In this document: one piece after another, positions 55,096-63,637 of the stretch | Numbering within the stretch: position 1 is the first letter of the stretch | Layout: each line of letters starts with the position of its first letter | Assembly: GCF_030538285.1 (NCBI RefSeq) | Contig: NZ_JAUNUG010000001.1 | Span: 62,001 to 126,000, forward strand | Origin: Corynebacterium sp. | GTDB lineage: Bacteria > Actinomycetota > Actinomycetes > Mycobacteriales > Mycobacteriaceae | Length of the DNA: 64,000 bases | Direction: 5' to 3' | Position numbers and translations under genes: made by a program | Notes under the pieces: model-generated | The model's input: only the letters and a program-made list of their open reading frames with translations | The model's database searches: none | Told to the model about the DNA's origin: nothing

Positions 55096-55440
55096 CTAAG
55101 CCCCCGGCTGGTAGGCGCGGTCCTCGGCGTGTTTCTCATCCACCACGGTCACGCCGTAGATGGAGCGGCCCATGTAGTAGGAACCGACTGAGGCGACGAT
55201 CCACACACCCGCGATGGCCAGCAGCGCTCGGATAAAGTTATTGAGATCGAAGCCGGTGGTTGACCAGTCGAGGATGAGCTTGGACATCAGCAACAGCGGG
55301 AAACCCACACCGATGACGGGGCCGAGCAGGTTGACGCGTGTCAGGGCATCGGGCGCGCGCCACATCGCGACGGAGGTGGTCACCACCATGAGGGTGGCGG
55401 TGATGGCAAGGATCGAGACGATGATCTCGGCGACAGACAT
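55096..55440 (-). CDS. mrpG: Mrp-type Na+/H+ antiporter subunit G
   Basis: 114-residue protein with three membrane helices, WRAPDALTRVNLLGPVIGVG being the family core. Last gene of the mrpACDEFG operon. Its ATG at 55440 overlaps the mrpF stop by one base. Confidence 0.9.
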   Translation of the reverse strand: MSVAEIIVSILAITATLMVVTTSVAMWRAPDALTRVNLLGPVIGVGFPLLLMSKLILDWSTTGFDLNNFIRALLAIAGVWIVASVGSYYMGRSIYGVTVVDEKHAEDRAYQPGA

Positions 55441-55712
55441 TAGCGACGCCCCCTCGAGATGATGCGGGCCATAGACAAGGTGGGCAGGACGCCACCGGCG
55501 ATGGCGGCCAGCAGAGCCACCTCGTAGCCGATCGATGTCGGGTTGGTCAGCGTCCAGGTGAGGAAGATACAGATCATCGTGTAGAAGATGAGGTCCGCCA
55601 GCACCGCGCGGGTGAGCACGTCAGAGGTGCGCAAGACGAGCACCAGACCGGACAGCAATGTGGCCGCCATGATGGCGATGCACGCGGCGAGGATCCACTC
55701 GAAGGGGCTCAC
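55440..55712 (-). CDS. mrpF: Mrp-type antiporter subunit F
   Basis: 90-residue protein of three helices with LRTSDVLTRAVLADLIFY, the MrpF/PhaF hallmark. The start is the GTG at 55712, which overlaps the mrpE stop (GTGA), so the long open frame running upstream through mrpE is ignored. Confidence 0.9.
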   Translation of the reverse strand: MSPFEWILAACIAIMAATLLSGLVLVLRTSDVLTRAVLADLIFYTMICIFLTWTLTNPTSIGYEVALLAAIAGGVLPTLSMARIISRGRR

Positions 55713-56128
55713 TGGTTCTTCTCCTTCCGGTCGGTCGGGTACTCGTAGAACTTCGGGTCCAGCGTGGTGGTCGGACCCTGGCCCGGGACACCGTGATCGA
55801 TGGACTTCACGTGCGGGGCCATGCGTGCCTCCATGTCGGCGAGAGACTCGAAGACCTCTACCGGGTTGGAACCGAAGGCGGCCTGCACCAGCAGGATGTG
55901 GGGATCTCCCTCGTGCTCCGGGGCGCGCAGACCCAGCGACAGAGTCGAGGGGGTGGTGGTGATGGATGTGGTGAACCAGAAGATCTGCCACTCGCTGGTC
56001 ACGCGCAGCGGGTAACGCACGACAACCGGGTCATAACCGGCATCGGGGCGGAACCCGGCCCAGGCGACCTGGAAGCCGGCGACGAAAATCTCCTTGATCC
56101 ACCAGGGGATGTAGAGCAACACGTGCAT
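55709..56128 (-). CDS. mrpE: Mrp-type antiporter subunit E
   Basis: 139-residue protein. An N-terminal membrane-associated part (LLYIPWWIKEIFVAGFQVAW) precedes a soluble domain with PLRVTSEWQIFWFTTSITTTPSTL and a late VKSIDHG. Shorter at the N-terminus than many MrpE proteins, as usual in actinobacteria. Directly follows mrpD with a 1-nt gap. Confidence 0.88.
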   Translation of the reverse strand: MHVLLYIPWWIKEIFVAGFQVAWAGFRPDAGYDPVVVRYPLRVTSEWQIFWFTTSITTTPSTLSLGLRAPEHEGDPHILLVQAAFGSNPVEVFESLADMEARMAPHVKSIDHGVPGQGPTTTLDPKFYEYPTDRKEKNQ

Positions 56129-56129
56129 G

Positions 56130-57653
56130 TCAGCGGCCTCCCTGGAGGTCGGTCATGTCGGGAACACCGATCGGATCCTCGCCCAAGACGGCGGCCGCGT
56201 AGCCGTCGACGTCGAGGAGGCCTTCGGTGGCGGTGAGGGTGGCGTCGATAAGCGGGCCCGCGAAGATGAACATCGCCAGCGATCCTGCCATGAGCACCGC
56301 GGAGGGGGCGATGAGCCGGGCGGAGATGCGCAGCTCCTTGGGGTAGCGTTGCATCGGCTTACCCCAGAACACCTCGCGCCAGACGCGCAGCATGGACAGC
56401 AGCGCACCGATGGAGGCGACCACGATGACGGCGATGACCAGCCATGCCCACCAGTCGACAGCGCGGGCAATCTCGAAGACCAGCAGGATCTTGCCCCACA
56501 TGCCCGAGAACGGCGGGAAACCGACGATGGAGAACGCGCCCGCGGCGAACAGCGCTGCCACGATGGGATCGCGCCGGGCCAGACCCGAGAGCTTGGACAA
56601 CAGCCCGGTGGCGTAGGTCTCCTCGATCGCGCCCGAGGTGAGCAGCAGTGCGCCGACGGTGACCATGTGGTGCAGCGTGTACAGCAGGCCGGCGGCCAAC
56701 GCGCGTTGCGGATCATCTGAGGTGAACGCCAGCATGACCAGGATGAACGGCATGCCGTTGATCATCTGGTAACCCAGCACGCGGCGGATCGAGTTCTCCG
56801 CCAGACCCGCGAAAGCGCCGATGAGCATCGAGACCACCATGATGGCGATGATGAGCCAGTTCCAGCGGTCCTCTAGATCGAAGATGTTCACGTAGATGCG
56901 GTAGAGCATGTACACCGCGACCTTCGTGTGCAGGCCGGAGAACAGGCCCATCACGGCTGCGGAGGTTTCCGGGTAGGTGCGCGGCAACCAGGTGTGGACC
57001 GGGAAGACACCGGCCTTGGCACCCACGGCGATGACCACCAGGCCCATGGCGACCACCGCCGGGCCGTTACCCGCGGCAACCCCCTGGAGCGCGGCGATGT
57101 TCACCGTGCCGGTGACGCCGTAGAGCACGCCGACACCGATGAGCAGCAGCGTCGAGGCCGCCAGGTTGACCAGTACAAACGCACGCCCACCGGCCAGGCG
57201 TGCCCAGGTGCCGGACATGGCGATCAGACCGTAGGAGGGCAGCAGCATGACCTCGATGAACACGAAGAAGTTGAACAGATCGGCGGTCAGCAGCGCGCCG
57301 TTGACACCCGTGATGAGGATGAGCGTCAACGAGGCGTAGTAGCGGTTGACCGTCTCACCGGAGATGGTGGCGAACCAGTTGGCGGTGGCCGCGACGATCA
57401 TCGTGGTGATGATCATGATTGCGGCGAAAGTATCCGCCGCAAACGGGATGGCCACACCACCGACATACAGGCCGACGTTGTGGGCGATGGGACCGTTGTC
57501 CGCAGTGTGCAGGAACAACCAGATACCGGCGGCGACGCCGAGCAGCGGGATACCGATGTGGAGCACATCGCGGGCCCAGCGCCACGGCAGCAGCACCGCG
57601 ATAGCCGCGGTGAACAGCGGGATGGCGGCGAAAAGGGGGAGAGTCCAGTCCAT
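56130..57653 (-). CDS. mrpD: Mrp-type antiporter subunit D (complex I NuoN/M-like)
   Basis: 507-residue proton-translocating membrane protein with about 14 helices. FNFFVFIEVMLLPSYGLIAM carries the essential membrane Glu, and later KAGVFPVHTWLPRTYPETSAAVMGLFSGLHTKVAVYMLYR carries the paired Lys/His residues. Overlaps the mrpC stop by one base. Confidence 0.93.
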   Translation of the reverse strand: MDWTLPLFAAIPLFTAAIAVLLPWRWARDVLHIGIPLLGVAAGIWLFLHTADNGPIAHNVGLYVGGVAIPFAADTFAAIMIITTMIVAATANWFATISGETVNRYYASLTLILITGVNGALLTADLFNFFVFIEVMLLPSYGLIAMSGTWARLAGGRAFVLVNLAASTLLLIGVGVLYGVTGTVNIAALQGVAAGNGPAVVAMGLVVIAVGAKAGVFPVHTWLPRTYPETSAAVMGLFSGLHTKVAVYMLYRIYVNIFDLEDRWNWLIIAIMVVSMLIGAFAGLAENSIRRVLGYQMINGMPFILVMLAFTSDDPQRALAAGLLYTLHHMVTVGALLLTSGAIEETYATGLLSKLSGLARRDPIVAALFAAGAFSIVGFPPFSGMWGKILLVFEIARAVDWWAWLVIAVIVVASIGALLSMLRVWREVFWGKPMQRYPKELRISARLIAPSAVLMAGSLAMFIFAGPLIDATLTATEGLLDVDGYAAAVLGEDPIGVPDMTDLQGGR

Positions 57654-58030
57654 TACTTACCTCCGGTGCCGGCCGCACGGCCGAGGGTGGCGACAGGATC
57701 GGCGGCGATGTTGTCGTCGGCCGGCTCGGGGACGTCGGTGTCATCGTCCCGGCCCAGGGCGGCGAGGGTGAGCAGGATGGTCGTGGTGGCCATGGCGATG
57801 ACGATGGCTGTCAGCACAAAGGCCTGCGGCAGCGGGTCCGCCGCCACATCCAGCGGGGTGCGGTCCGGGAAGGGCTCCCCGCGCCACGCGCCGACACCGG
57901 CGGCCAGCAGGGTGAGGTTTCCGGAGTGCCCCAGCAGGGACATGCCGAACACGATGCGCACCATGCCGCGCTGCTGGATGAGATACACCGACCCTGTCAC
58001 CAGGATCGCGATGGTCAGGGCGAGGATCAT
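57653..58030 (-). CDS. mrpC: Mrp-type antiporter subunit C (NuoK-like)
   Basis: 125-residue protein with three helices. LLGHSGNLTLLAAGVGAW and the third helix DPLPQAFVLTAIVIAMATTTILLTLAAL match MrpC/NuoK. Overlaps mrpA by 4 bp. Confidence 0.92.
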   Translation of the reverse strand: MILALTIAILVTGSVYLIQQRGMVRIVFGMSLLGHSGNLTLLAAGVGAWRGEPFPDRTPLDVAADPLPQAFVLTAIVIAMATTTILLTLAALGRDDDTDVPEPADDNIAADPVATLGRAAGTGGK

Positions 58031-61023
58031 CGCTCGGCCTCCTTCTCGGTATCGGTCTGGGCATCGGTCTCAGTATCGGTCTCAGCGACGAGTACCGAGC
58101 GCGGCGCATCGGCTGGGTTGATCGGCTCGGGGAAGGACTCGGCGTGCCCCTCGCCTTTCTCGATGGTCGGGGTGGCGGGCAGGGGCCCGTCTTCGTCGAT
58201 ACGCGCGTAGTTGAGGTCGTTGACGTCCACGCCCGGGCGCAGGTAGCCGCCGAGAGCGTTGATCGCCATGGTGAGCATGCCGAGCACCGCCAGGTAGATA
58301 CCCAGGTCGAAGATGAGCGAGGTGGTCATGTGCTCGCCGAGGATGTAGCCGTGGATGGCGTAGAGGAAGGAGCCCTCCAACAGGCCGATGAAGCCCGCGC
58401 CGACGGCGGTCATGATGCCGATGCCGGTGAGCCACACCGGGGTGGACTCGCGGAAGACGATGCCGTCCTGGCCCTTCGACAGATACGCCAGGCCGATGGC
58501 GGCACCCATGATCAGGGCTGCGACGAAGCCGCCGCCCGGATCTTGGTGGCCGCGCATGAACACGAGCACGCTGAGGATCGCCAGCACCGGGATGACCAGC
58601 AGGATGACCTTGCGCATCGGGATCGAGTTGAGCTGCGACTGGCCGAACGGTGCCGGGCGGGTGCCCTCCTTGAAGGGGTGGCGCGGCATGGAGTGGGCGA
58701 CCGCGGCGATGACGATCGCCGCCATGCCCAGCACGGAGAGCTCGCCGAGGGTATCCAGGGCGCGGAACTCGACAAGGATGACCGCCACGATGTTCTGGCC
58801 GCCGGTGATCTCCGGGGCCTGGTCGAGGTACCACATGGCCAGCTCGGAACGCTCGCGGCGACCCAGCAGCGCGAAGACGCCACCGAAGGTGACCACGCCG
58901 GCCGCCAGGGCGATGATGAAGGAGCCGATCTGGCGTCGGGAGGAGGTGACCTTGGGGAACAGGTTCGGCTGGTAGCGCAGGACCATCATGATGACGATGA
59001 CGGTAAGAGCCTCGACCGTCAGCTGCGTGAGTGCCACGTCAGGTGCGCCAAGCAGCATCATCTGCAGGCTCATGCCCACGCCGACGGTGCCGATGAGCAC
59101 CGCGGCCGACAGGCGCGAGTTGGTGATCGCCAGGCCCACGACCGACACGCCGATGATGATGAGCGGGATGAGGTCCCACGGGTTGTCCAGGCCTTCGGTG
59201 CGCGGGGCCGGGGTGATGCCGTCGACGCCCGGCGACAGGTAGGTTGCTCCGCCGAGGACGATGACGCACAGCACCAGCGGCAGCAGGTGGCGCGAGGGGT
59301 TGTGGGTGTTGGCCATGGCGCCGACGGCACGGCCGAAGCGCCCGGAGATGCGCACGCCGTGCTCGAGCAGTTCGTTGCCGGAGGAGGGGAACATCTTGCG
59401 CCCCTCCAGTACCGGCCAGATCTGCTTGCGGAAGACCACGCCGATGATGCCGACGATGAGCACACCCACCGAGATCAGCAGCGGGGTGTTGATGCCGTGC
59501 CACAGCGCCAGATGCGACTCGTGCTCGGCGCCGATGGAGGCGGTGATGGCGTCGAGGGGGGCGTCGAAAAGCCCCGCTAAGAAGGCGAAGGGCAAAGACA
59601 TCAGGCCCGGCAGGGCGGCCGGCAGCCACAGGGAGACCGGGGCCTCGTGGACCTTGGACATGTCGCGCGGGCCGTCGATGAACGCGCCGAAGACGATCTT
59701 CGCGGAGTACGTGAAGGTGAGCACCGCGCCGATCGCGGCGACGAACAGCAGCAGGCCGGAGTAGGGGGCGTCCTGGAAGGCGGTGAGCATGCCCTCCTTG
59801 GACAAAAAGCCCAGCAGCGGCGGGACCGCGGCCATCGACGCCGCGCCGATGACCACCGAGGCGAACGTGAACGGCATCTTGTCCCACAGGCGGCCCAGGC
59901 GGCGGATGTCGCGGGAACCGGCCTCATGGTCGATGACACCGATGAGCATGAACAGGGAGGACTTGAACAGCGCGTGCGCGGCGGTGTGCACCACGGCCGC
60001 GGCGAGGGCGAAGGGGGTGCCCACACCGATCGTCGCGACGATCCAGCCCAGGTGGGAGACCGTCGAGTAGGCGGTGAGCTGCTTGAGGTCAGTCTTCTGC
60101 ACGGCAAAGGCCGCGGACATGATCGCGGTGGCCATACCGGCGATGATGAGCAGCCCGTTCCACACGGCCACGTCGTGGAACACGGTGGAGAAACGCAGCA
60201 GCAGGTAGATACCGGCCTTGACCACGGCGGCGGCGTGCAGGAAGGCGGAGACTGGCGTGGCGGCGGCCATGGCCTCCGGCAGCCAGAAGTGGAAGGGCAG
60301 CTGTGCGGACTTGGTGAAAGCGGAGACTGCGACCAGCACCGCCAGGCCAGCGGTGACACCGGGGCTCTCCGCCCAGAAATCGGCCGCCAGGATGTCCGAG
60401 AGGCGGGTGGTGCCCGCGGTGGTCGCAGCGACGGCCACGGCCACCAGCAGCGTCAGGCCACCGATGAAGGTGAGGATGAGGGTGCGGATGGACCCGGCCT
60501 CGCCGGAGGAGCCCGAGCGCGCAATCAGCATGAACGACGCCAGCGACACCAGCTCCCAGGCGAGGAAGAGGAGCACCACGTCGTCGGCAAGCACGAGCAG
60601 GAGGATCGACAACGTAAACGCCGTCATGATCGTGTAGAAACTGGTGTTGCCCTGGCGTTTCGGCAGATACGCCGCAGAATAGATGAACACCACCGCGCCG
60701 ATGATCAGCGCCAGCATGGCAAAGAACACACCCAGCGCATCACCCCGCAACGCCAGCGAGACATCCATTCCCGGGGCCACGACATCCGTGACCCACACGT
60801 AGTCGAAGGTGAGGGGTCGGCCGTCGATAACCGCGGGAAGTTCCCTGCCGAGCGCCACCGCCCCCGCCACGAAGAGGGCGGCCAGCGGCCACCCTGCCTT
60901 TCTGTCGAGCACACGCACCGCAGGTGGGGCCGCAACCACCGCCACAGCCGCGAGCGTTATGACAAGGATCAGTGTCACTGGGGAACCACGCTCAATATGT
61001 TCGGAAACAGTTAGGAATCTCAT
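58027..61023 (-). CDS. mrpA: Mrp-type antiporter subunit A with fused MrpB domain
   Basis: 998-residue protein, first gene of the operon. Residues about 1-500 are a NuoL-like antiporter core (LAWELVSLASFMLIARSG; FTKSAQLPFHFWLPEAMAAATPVSAFLHAAAVVKAG). Residues about 600-800 are the MrpA-specific C-terminal part. Residues about 815-960 form the MrpB domain (RKVILLVIPVLAILSVLVFMRGH...GGGFVAAL), which explains the absence of a separate mrpB gene. The complex exchanges cytosolic Na+ for H+ and supports alkali and salt tolerance. Divergent from the gene at 61097 with 73 bp between. Confidence 0.94.
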   Translation of the reverse strand: MRFLTVSEHIERGSPVTLILVITLAAVAVVAAPPAVRVLDRKAGWPLAALFVAGAVALGRELPAVIDGRPLTFDYVWVTDVVAPGMDVSLALRGDALGVFFAMLALIIGAVVFIYSAAYLPKRQGNTSFYTIMTAFTLSILLLVLADDVVLLFLAWELVSLASFMLIARSGSSGEAGSIRTLILTFIGGLTLLVAVAVAATTAGTTRLSDILAADFWAESPGVTAGLAVLVAVSAFTKSAQLPFHFWLPEAMAAATPVSAFLHAAAVVKAGIYLLLRFSTVFHDVAVWNGLLIIAGMATAIMSAAFAVQKTDLKQLTAYSTVSHLGWIVATIGVGTPFALAAAVVHTAAHALFKSSLFMLIGVIDHEAGSRDIRRLGRLWDKMPFTFASVVIGAASMAAVPPLLGFLSKEGMLTAFQDAPYSGLLLFVAAIGAVLTFTYSAKIVFGAFIDGPRDMSKVHEAPVSLWLPAALPGLMSLPFAFLAGLFDAPLDAITASIGAEHESHLALWHGINTPLLISVGVLIVGIIGVVFRKQIWPVLEGRKMFPSSGNELLEHGVRISGRFGRAVGAMANTHNPSRHLLPLVLCVIVLGGATYLSPGVDGITPAPRTEGLDNPWDLIPLIIIGVSVVGLAITNSRLSAAVLIGTVGVGMSLQMMLLGAPDVALTQLTVEALTVIVIMMVLRYQPNLFPKVTSSRRQIGSFIIALAAGVVTFGGVFALLGRRERSELAMWYLDQAPEITGGQNIVAVILVEFRALDTLGELSVLGMAAIVIAAVAHSMPRHPFKEGTRPAPFGQSQLNSIPMRKVILLVIPVLAILSVLVFMRGHQDPGGGFVAALIMGAAIGLAYLSKGQDGIVFRESTPVWLTGIGIMTAVGAGFIGLLEGSFLYAIHGYILGEHMTTSLIFDLGIYLAVLGMLTMAINALGGYLRPGVDVNDLNYARIDEDGPLPATPTIEKGEGHAESFPEPINPADAPRSVLVAETDTETDAQTDTEKEAER

Positions 61024-61096
61024 CTGACGTTACCAGGAGTGACCTACCGCGCGCCTACCACATCATCCACCCCATCTACCAGTACTTTCGGAGGGT

Positions 61097-62497
61097 ATGA
61101 GCGCCTCCATTCGTCATTGGATCACGGCACTGCTGCTGGTCGTCCCCCTGGTTGTGGGGGCGGCGGTCGCCGCTGCCACCCATCTCGATCCCGCCGCCAC
61201 GTGGAGCAGCGGGGACGAACCGGCGGCCGCCCCCGCGCCCATCGCTTCCCAAGAGCTTATCGACGCCCGCCGCGCCGCCGGTGAAGCCGGTTCCCAGGCG
61301 GGTTTCCTCACCACGGGCACCGGAGAGCTGGCCGAGGGTGTCGCCGAGATGCGGACCGGCGCCGAGGGCCTGCCGGAGGAGTTCAACGAGGCAGTTCTCG
61401 GCGCGCAGCAGCTGCACCAGGGGCTGGTGGAACTGCAGGCAGGCGTGGGCCAGCTGGGGACCGGCGCCGGCGAGGTCGCCGACGGGGTGGGCGGCGCCGT
61501 CGACCAGGTCATCGGTCTCGGCGCCCTGCGTGGCCAGCTGTTAGCGGCCATCGACGACACCACCAGTGGCATGGAAGGCGTGAGCGACCCGGATGTCGTC
61601 GAGGCGCGTGAGCAGCTCCTCGGCCTGCGCGGCCAGGTCGAGCTCATCGAGCTGGACGGAGAGGTGGCTCAGCAATTGCAGGCGCTCAAAGACGGTTCGC
61701 GTGAGATCGCCAACCAGCTCGGCGTCCCCGGCTACGCCTTCCACGACGGCATCTACTCCGCCACCCAGGGGGCGCAGGAGCTCTCCTACGGTCTCACCGA
61801 GGCGCAGGGCGGCATCGGCGAGGCCATCTCCGGTGTCGAGGCCCTCGACGAGGGAGCCCAGCGTATCGACGACATGGCCTCCCGCACCCAGGACCGCATC
61901 ACCGCAGTCCAGCGCGCCCTGCCCGCCGTGCAGGCCGCCGACGCGGAGTCCGAGCAGGTCAGCCCGGCATTATCCCCGCTATTCGCACTGCTCATCGCAG
62001 CACTTGTCATGGTCGGTGGCGCCTTCGCCGGTGCTCCTCGACGCCCCGTTATCGCCCTCGCCGCCATCCTCGGGTTGACGGTGGCCGGCGTTGTGCTGCT
62101 GTGGCTGGTCGGAGCGGGACTCGGGGCCGGTGCGCTGGGACTCGGGGCGGTGGTGCTGGCCTCCGGCGCTGCAGCCGCCGCGGTGAGTACCCATGTGCTG
62201 ATGCGGCTATTCGGTGGCATCGGCGGTTCCATCGCGGCCGGGGTGCTCGGCCTGGTGCAGCTCGGCATCGTCGGCTGGGTGTGGAAAACCCTGACCACCA
62301 CCGAAGTCTCCGCCGCCTGGCAGGTCGCTGCGAACCTCTTCCCCCTGGGCTGGGGCACCGCGGGGCTGACCGCCGCCGGCAACGACGGCACCCTCGGCGT
62401 GCTCTGGCTCTCACTCGGAGTGCTCGGAGCGATGGCCGTGCTGGGCGTAGGTGCGGTGTTGGTAGAGCGGCGTGAGGCTGCACGGCGATCTAGCTGA
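61097..62497 (+). CDS. YhgE/Pip-like membrane protein
   Basis: 466-residue protein. One N-terminal membrane helix (about 8-27) is followed by a long extracytoplasmic, Gly/Gln-rich coiled region (about 45-290) with repeated TGTGELAEGVAEMRTGAEGL-like heptads. Five to six C-terminal membrane helices follow (about 297-460). This outline and the heptads agree with the YhgE/Pip family, which is related to phage-infection proteins and ABC-2-like permeases; a cognate partner is not adjacent. Function unknown, envelope-related by family. Confidence 0.7.
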   Translation: MSASIRHWITALLLVVPLVVGAAVAAATHLDPAATWSSGDEPAAAPAPIASQELIDARRAAGEAGSQAGFLTTGTGELAEGVAEMRTGAEGLPEEFNEAVLGAQQLHQGLVELQAGVGQLGTGAGEVADGVGGAVDQVIGLGALRGQLLAAIDDTTSGMEGVSDPDVVEAREQLLGLRGQVELIELDGEVAQQLQALKDGSREIANQLGVPGYAFHDGIYSATQGAQELSYGLTEAQGGIGEAISGVEALDEGAQRIDDMASRTQDRITAVQRALPAVQAADAESEQVSPALSPLFALLIAALVMVGGAFAGAPRRPVIALAAILGLTVAGVVLLWLVGAGLGAGALGLGAVVLASGAAAAAVSTHVLMRLFGGIGGSIAAGVLGLVQLGIVGWVWKTLTTTEVSAAWQVAANLFPLGWGTAGLTAAGNDGTLGVLWLSLGVLGAMAVLGVGAVLVERREAARRSS

Positions 62498-62502
62498 GAC
62501 GA

Positions 62503-62536
62503 GAAAAATCCCCCTCACCGCGCTGGTGAGGGGGAT
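62503..62536 (-). terminator. Terminator of tRNA-Pro(CGG), possibly bidirectional
   Basis: 12-bp stem ATCCCCCTCACC / GGTGAGGGGGAT with a 5-nt loop, followed on the minus strand by TTTTTCTCG. Also 11 nt behind the YhgE-like gene. Confidence 0.85.
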
Positions 62537-62545
62537 CAACTTCAG

Positions 62546-62622
<77 letters not shown>

Positions 62623-62696
62623 GTGTCCTGCGGATTACTCCGTGGTACCTGGAATACCTTAGCCCACATCCGGGCGAAGCGGCAAAACGCCAGGTC

Positions 62697-63602
62697 TTAG
62701 GAAGTTTCGGTGATGCGCAGCAGGGTGGCGGAGGGGCGGCAGAACAGGCGGACGGGCACGAACTTGGAGGTGCCCAGCCCGTTGGAGACGTGCATTTTCA
62801 TCCGGCCGAAATTGTGCAGCCCCTGGACGCGCGCGCGGTCAATGCCACAGTTGGTCACGATCGCCCTCGACCCCGGCAGGCACAGCTGCCCACCGTGGGT
62901 GTGCCCCGACAGGGACAGCTGGTAGCCGTCACGCTCGAACTCGGCCAAAACCCGCGGCTCCGGGGAGTGCAGTAACGCGAGGGAGAGGTCGGCGTCGGGG
63001 TTGGGGGCGCCGTCGATAAGCGAATAGTCGTCGAGATCATGATGCGGATCATCGACACCGGCGGCGGCGATCCGCACGGAACCGACCTGGAACTCCAGGC
63101 GCTGGTGGGTGGCGTCCTGCCAGCCGCGTTCAATGAACGCGGCGCGCATATCGCGCCACGGCAGATCGATGTAGGAGGGGATGCGGCGCGTGCCGAAGAG
63201 GTAGCCGAAGGGGTTGGGCAGCTGCGGCGCCCAGTAATCGTTCGTGCCGAACACGAACATGCCCGGGCGGTTGAGCAGCGGGCCGAGGGCGCGGAGGACA
63301 CCGGGGACGGCGCGCTCGTCGGAAAGGTTGTCGCCGGTGTTGACCACCAGATCCGGGTTGAGGGAGTCCAGCGCGGACACCCATGCCTCCTTCGTCGACT
63401 GCCCCGGGATCATGTGTAGGTCGGAGACGTGGAGCAGGCGGAACTCCTCACGCCCGCGCAGCGTGCCCGGCGGCAGGAGGGGGACGGTGATGTCCTTGAG
63501 CTCGAAGCGGCGCAGTTCGGAATTGCCCCAGGCGAGCAGTCCGGCGCCAGCGAGGGCGGCCGCGCCGAGGGCACCGACGAGGGGGTAGATGAGCTTGTTC
63601 AC
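62697..63602 (-). CDS. Membrane-anchored metallophosphoesterase
   Basis: 301-residue protein with an N-terminal membrane helix (about 5-27) and a calcineurin-like phosphoesterase domain: LLHVSDLHMIPGQ, VVNTGDNLSDERAVPG, a GTNDYW variant of the usual GNHD box, and SLSGHTHGGQLCLPG near 230. These are the metal-binding boxes of YkuE/YaeI-like enzymes. The GTG at 63602 fits better to the upstream AGGTAGGG than the GTG at 63611. The substrate is unknown, lipid-type in some relatives. Divergent from the YqeY-like gene. Confidence 0.85.
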   Translation of the reverse strand: MNKLIYPLVGALGAAALAGAGLLAWGNSELRRFELKDITVPLLPPGTLRGREEFRLLHVSDLHMIPGQSTKEAWVSALDSLNPDLVVNTGDNLSDERAVPGVLRALGPLLNRPGMFVFGTNDYWAPQLPNPFGYLFGTRRIPSYIDLPWRDMRAAFIERGWQDATHQRLEFQVGSVRIAAAGVDDPHHDLDDYSLIDGAPNPDADLSLALLHSPEPRVLAEFERDGYQLSLSGHTHGGQLCLPGSRAIVTNCGIDRARVQGLHNFGRMKMHVSNGLGTSKFVPVRLFCRPSATLLRITETS

Positions 63603-63637
63603 CCGCACCACCCTACCTGCGGAGTACCGTGGTCCCC

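Noticed and set aside
58144-59580. 478-codon plus-strand frame in mrpA
   Set aside because: Antisense shadow of mrpA; low-complexity Asp/His/Arg composition.
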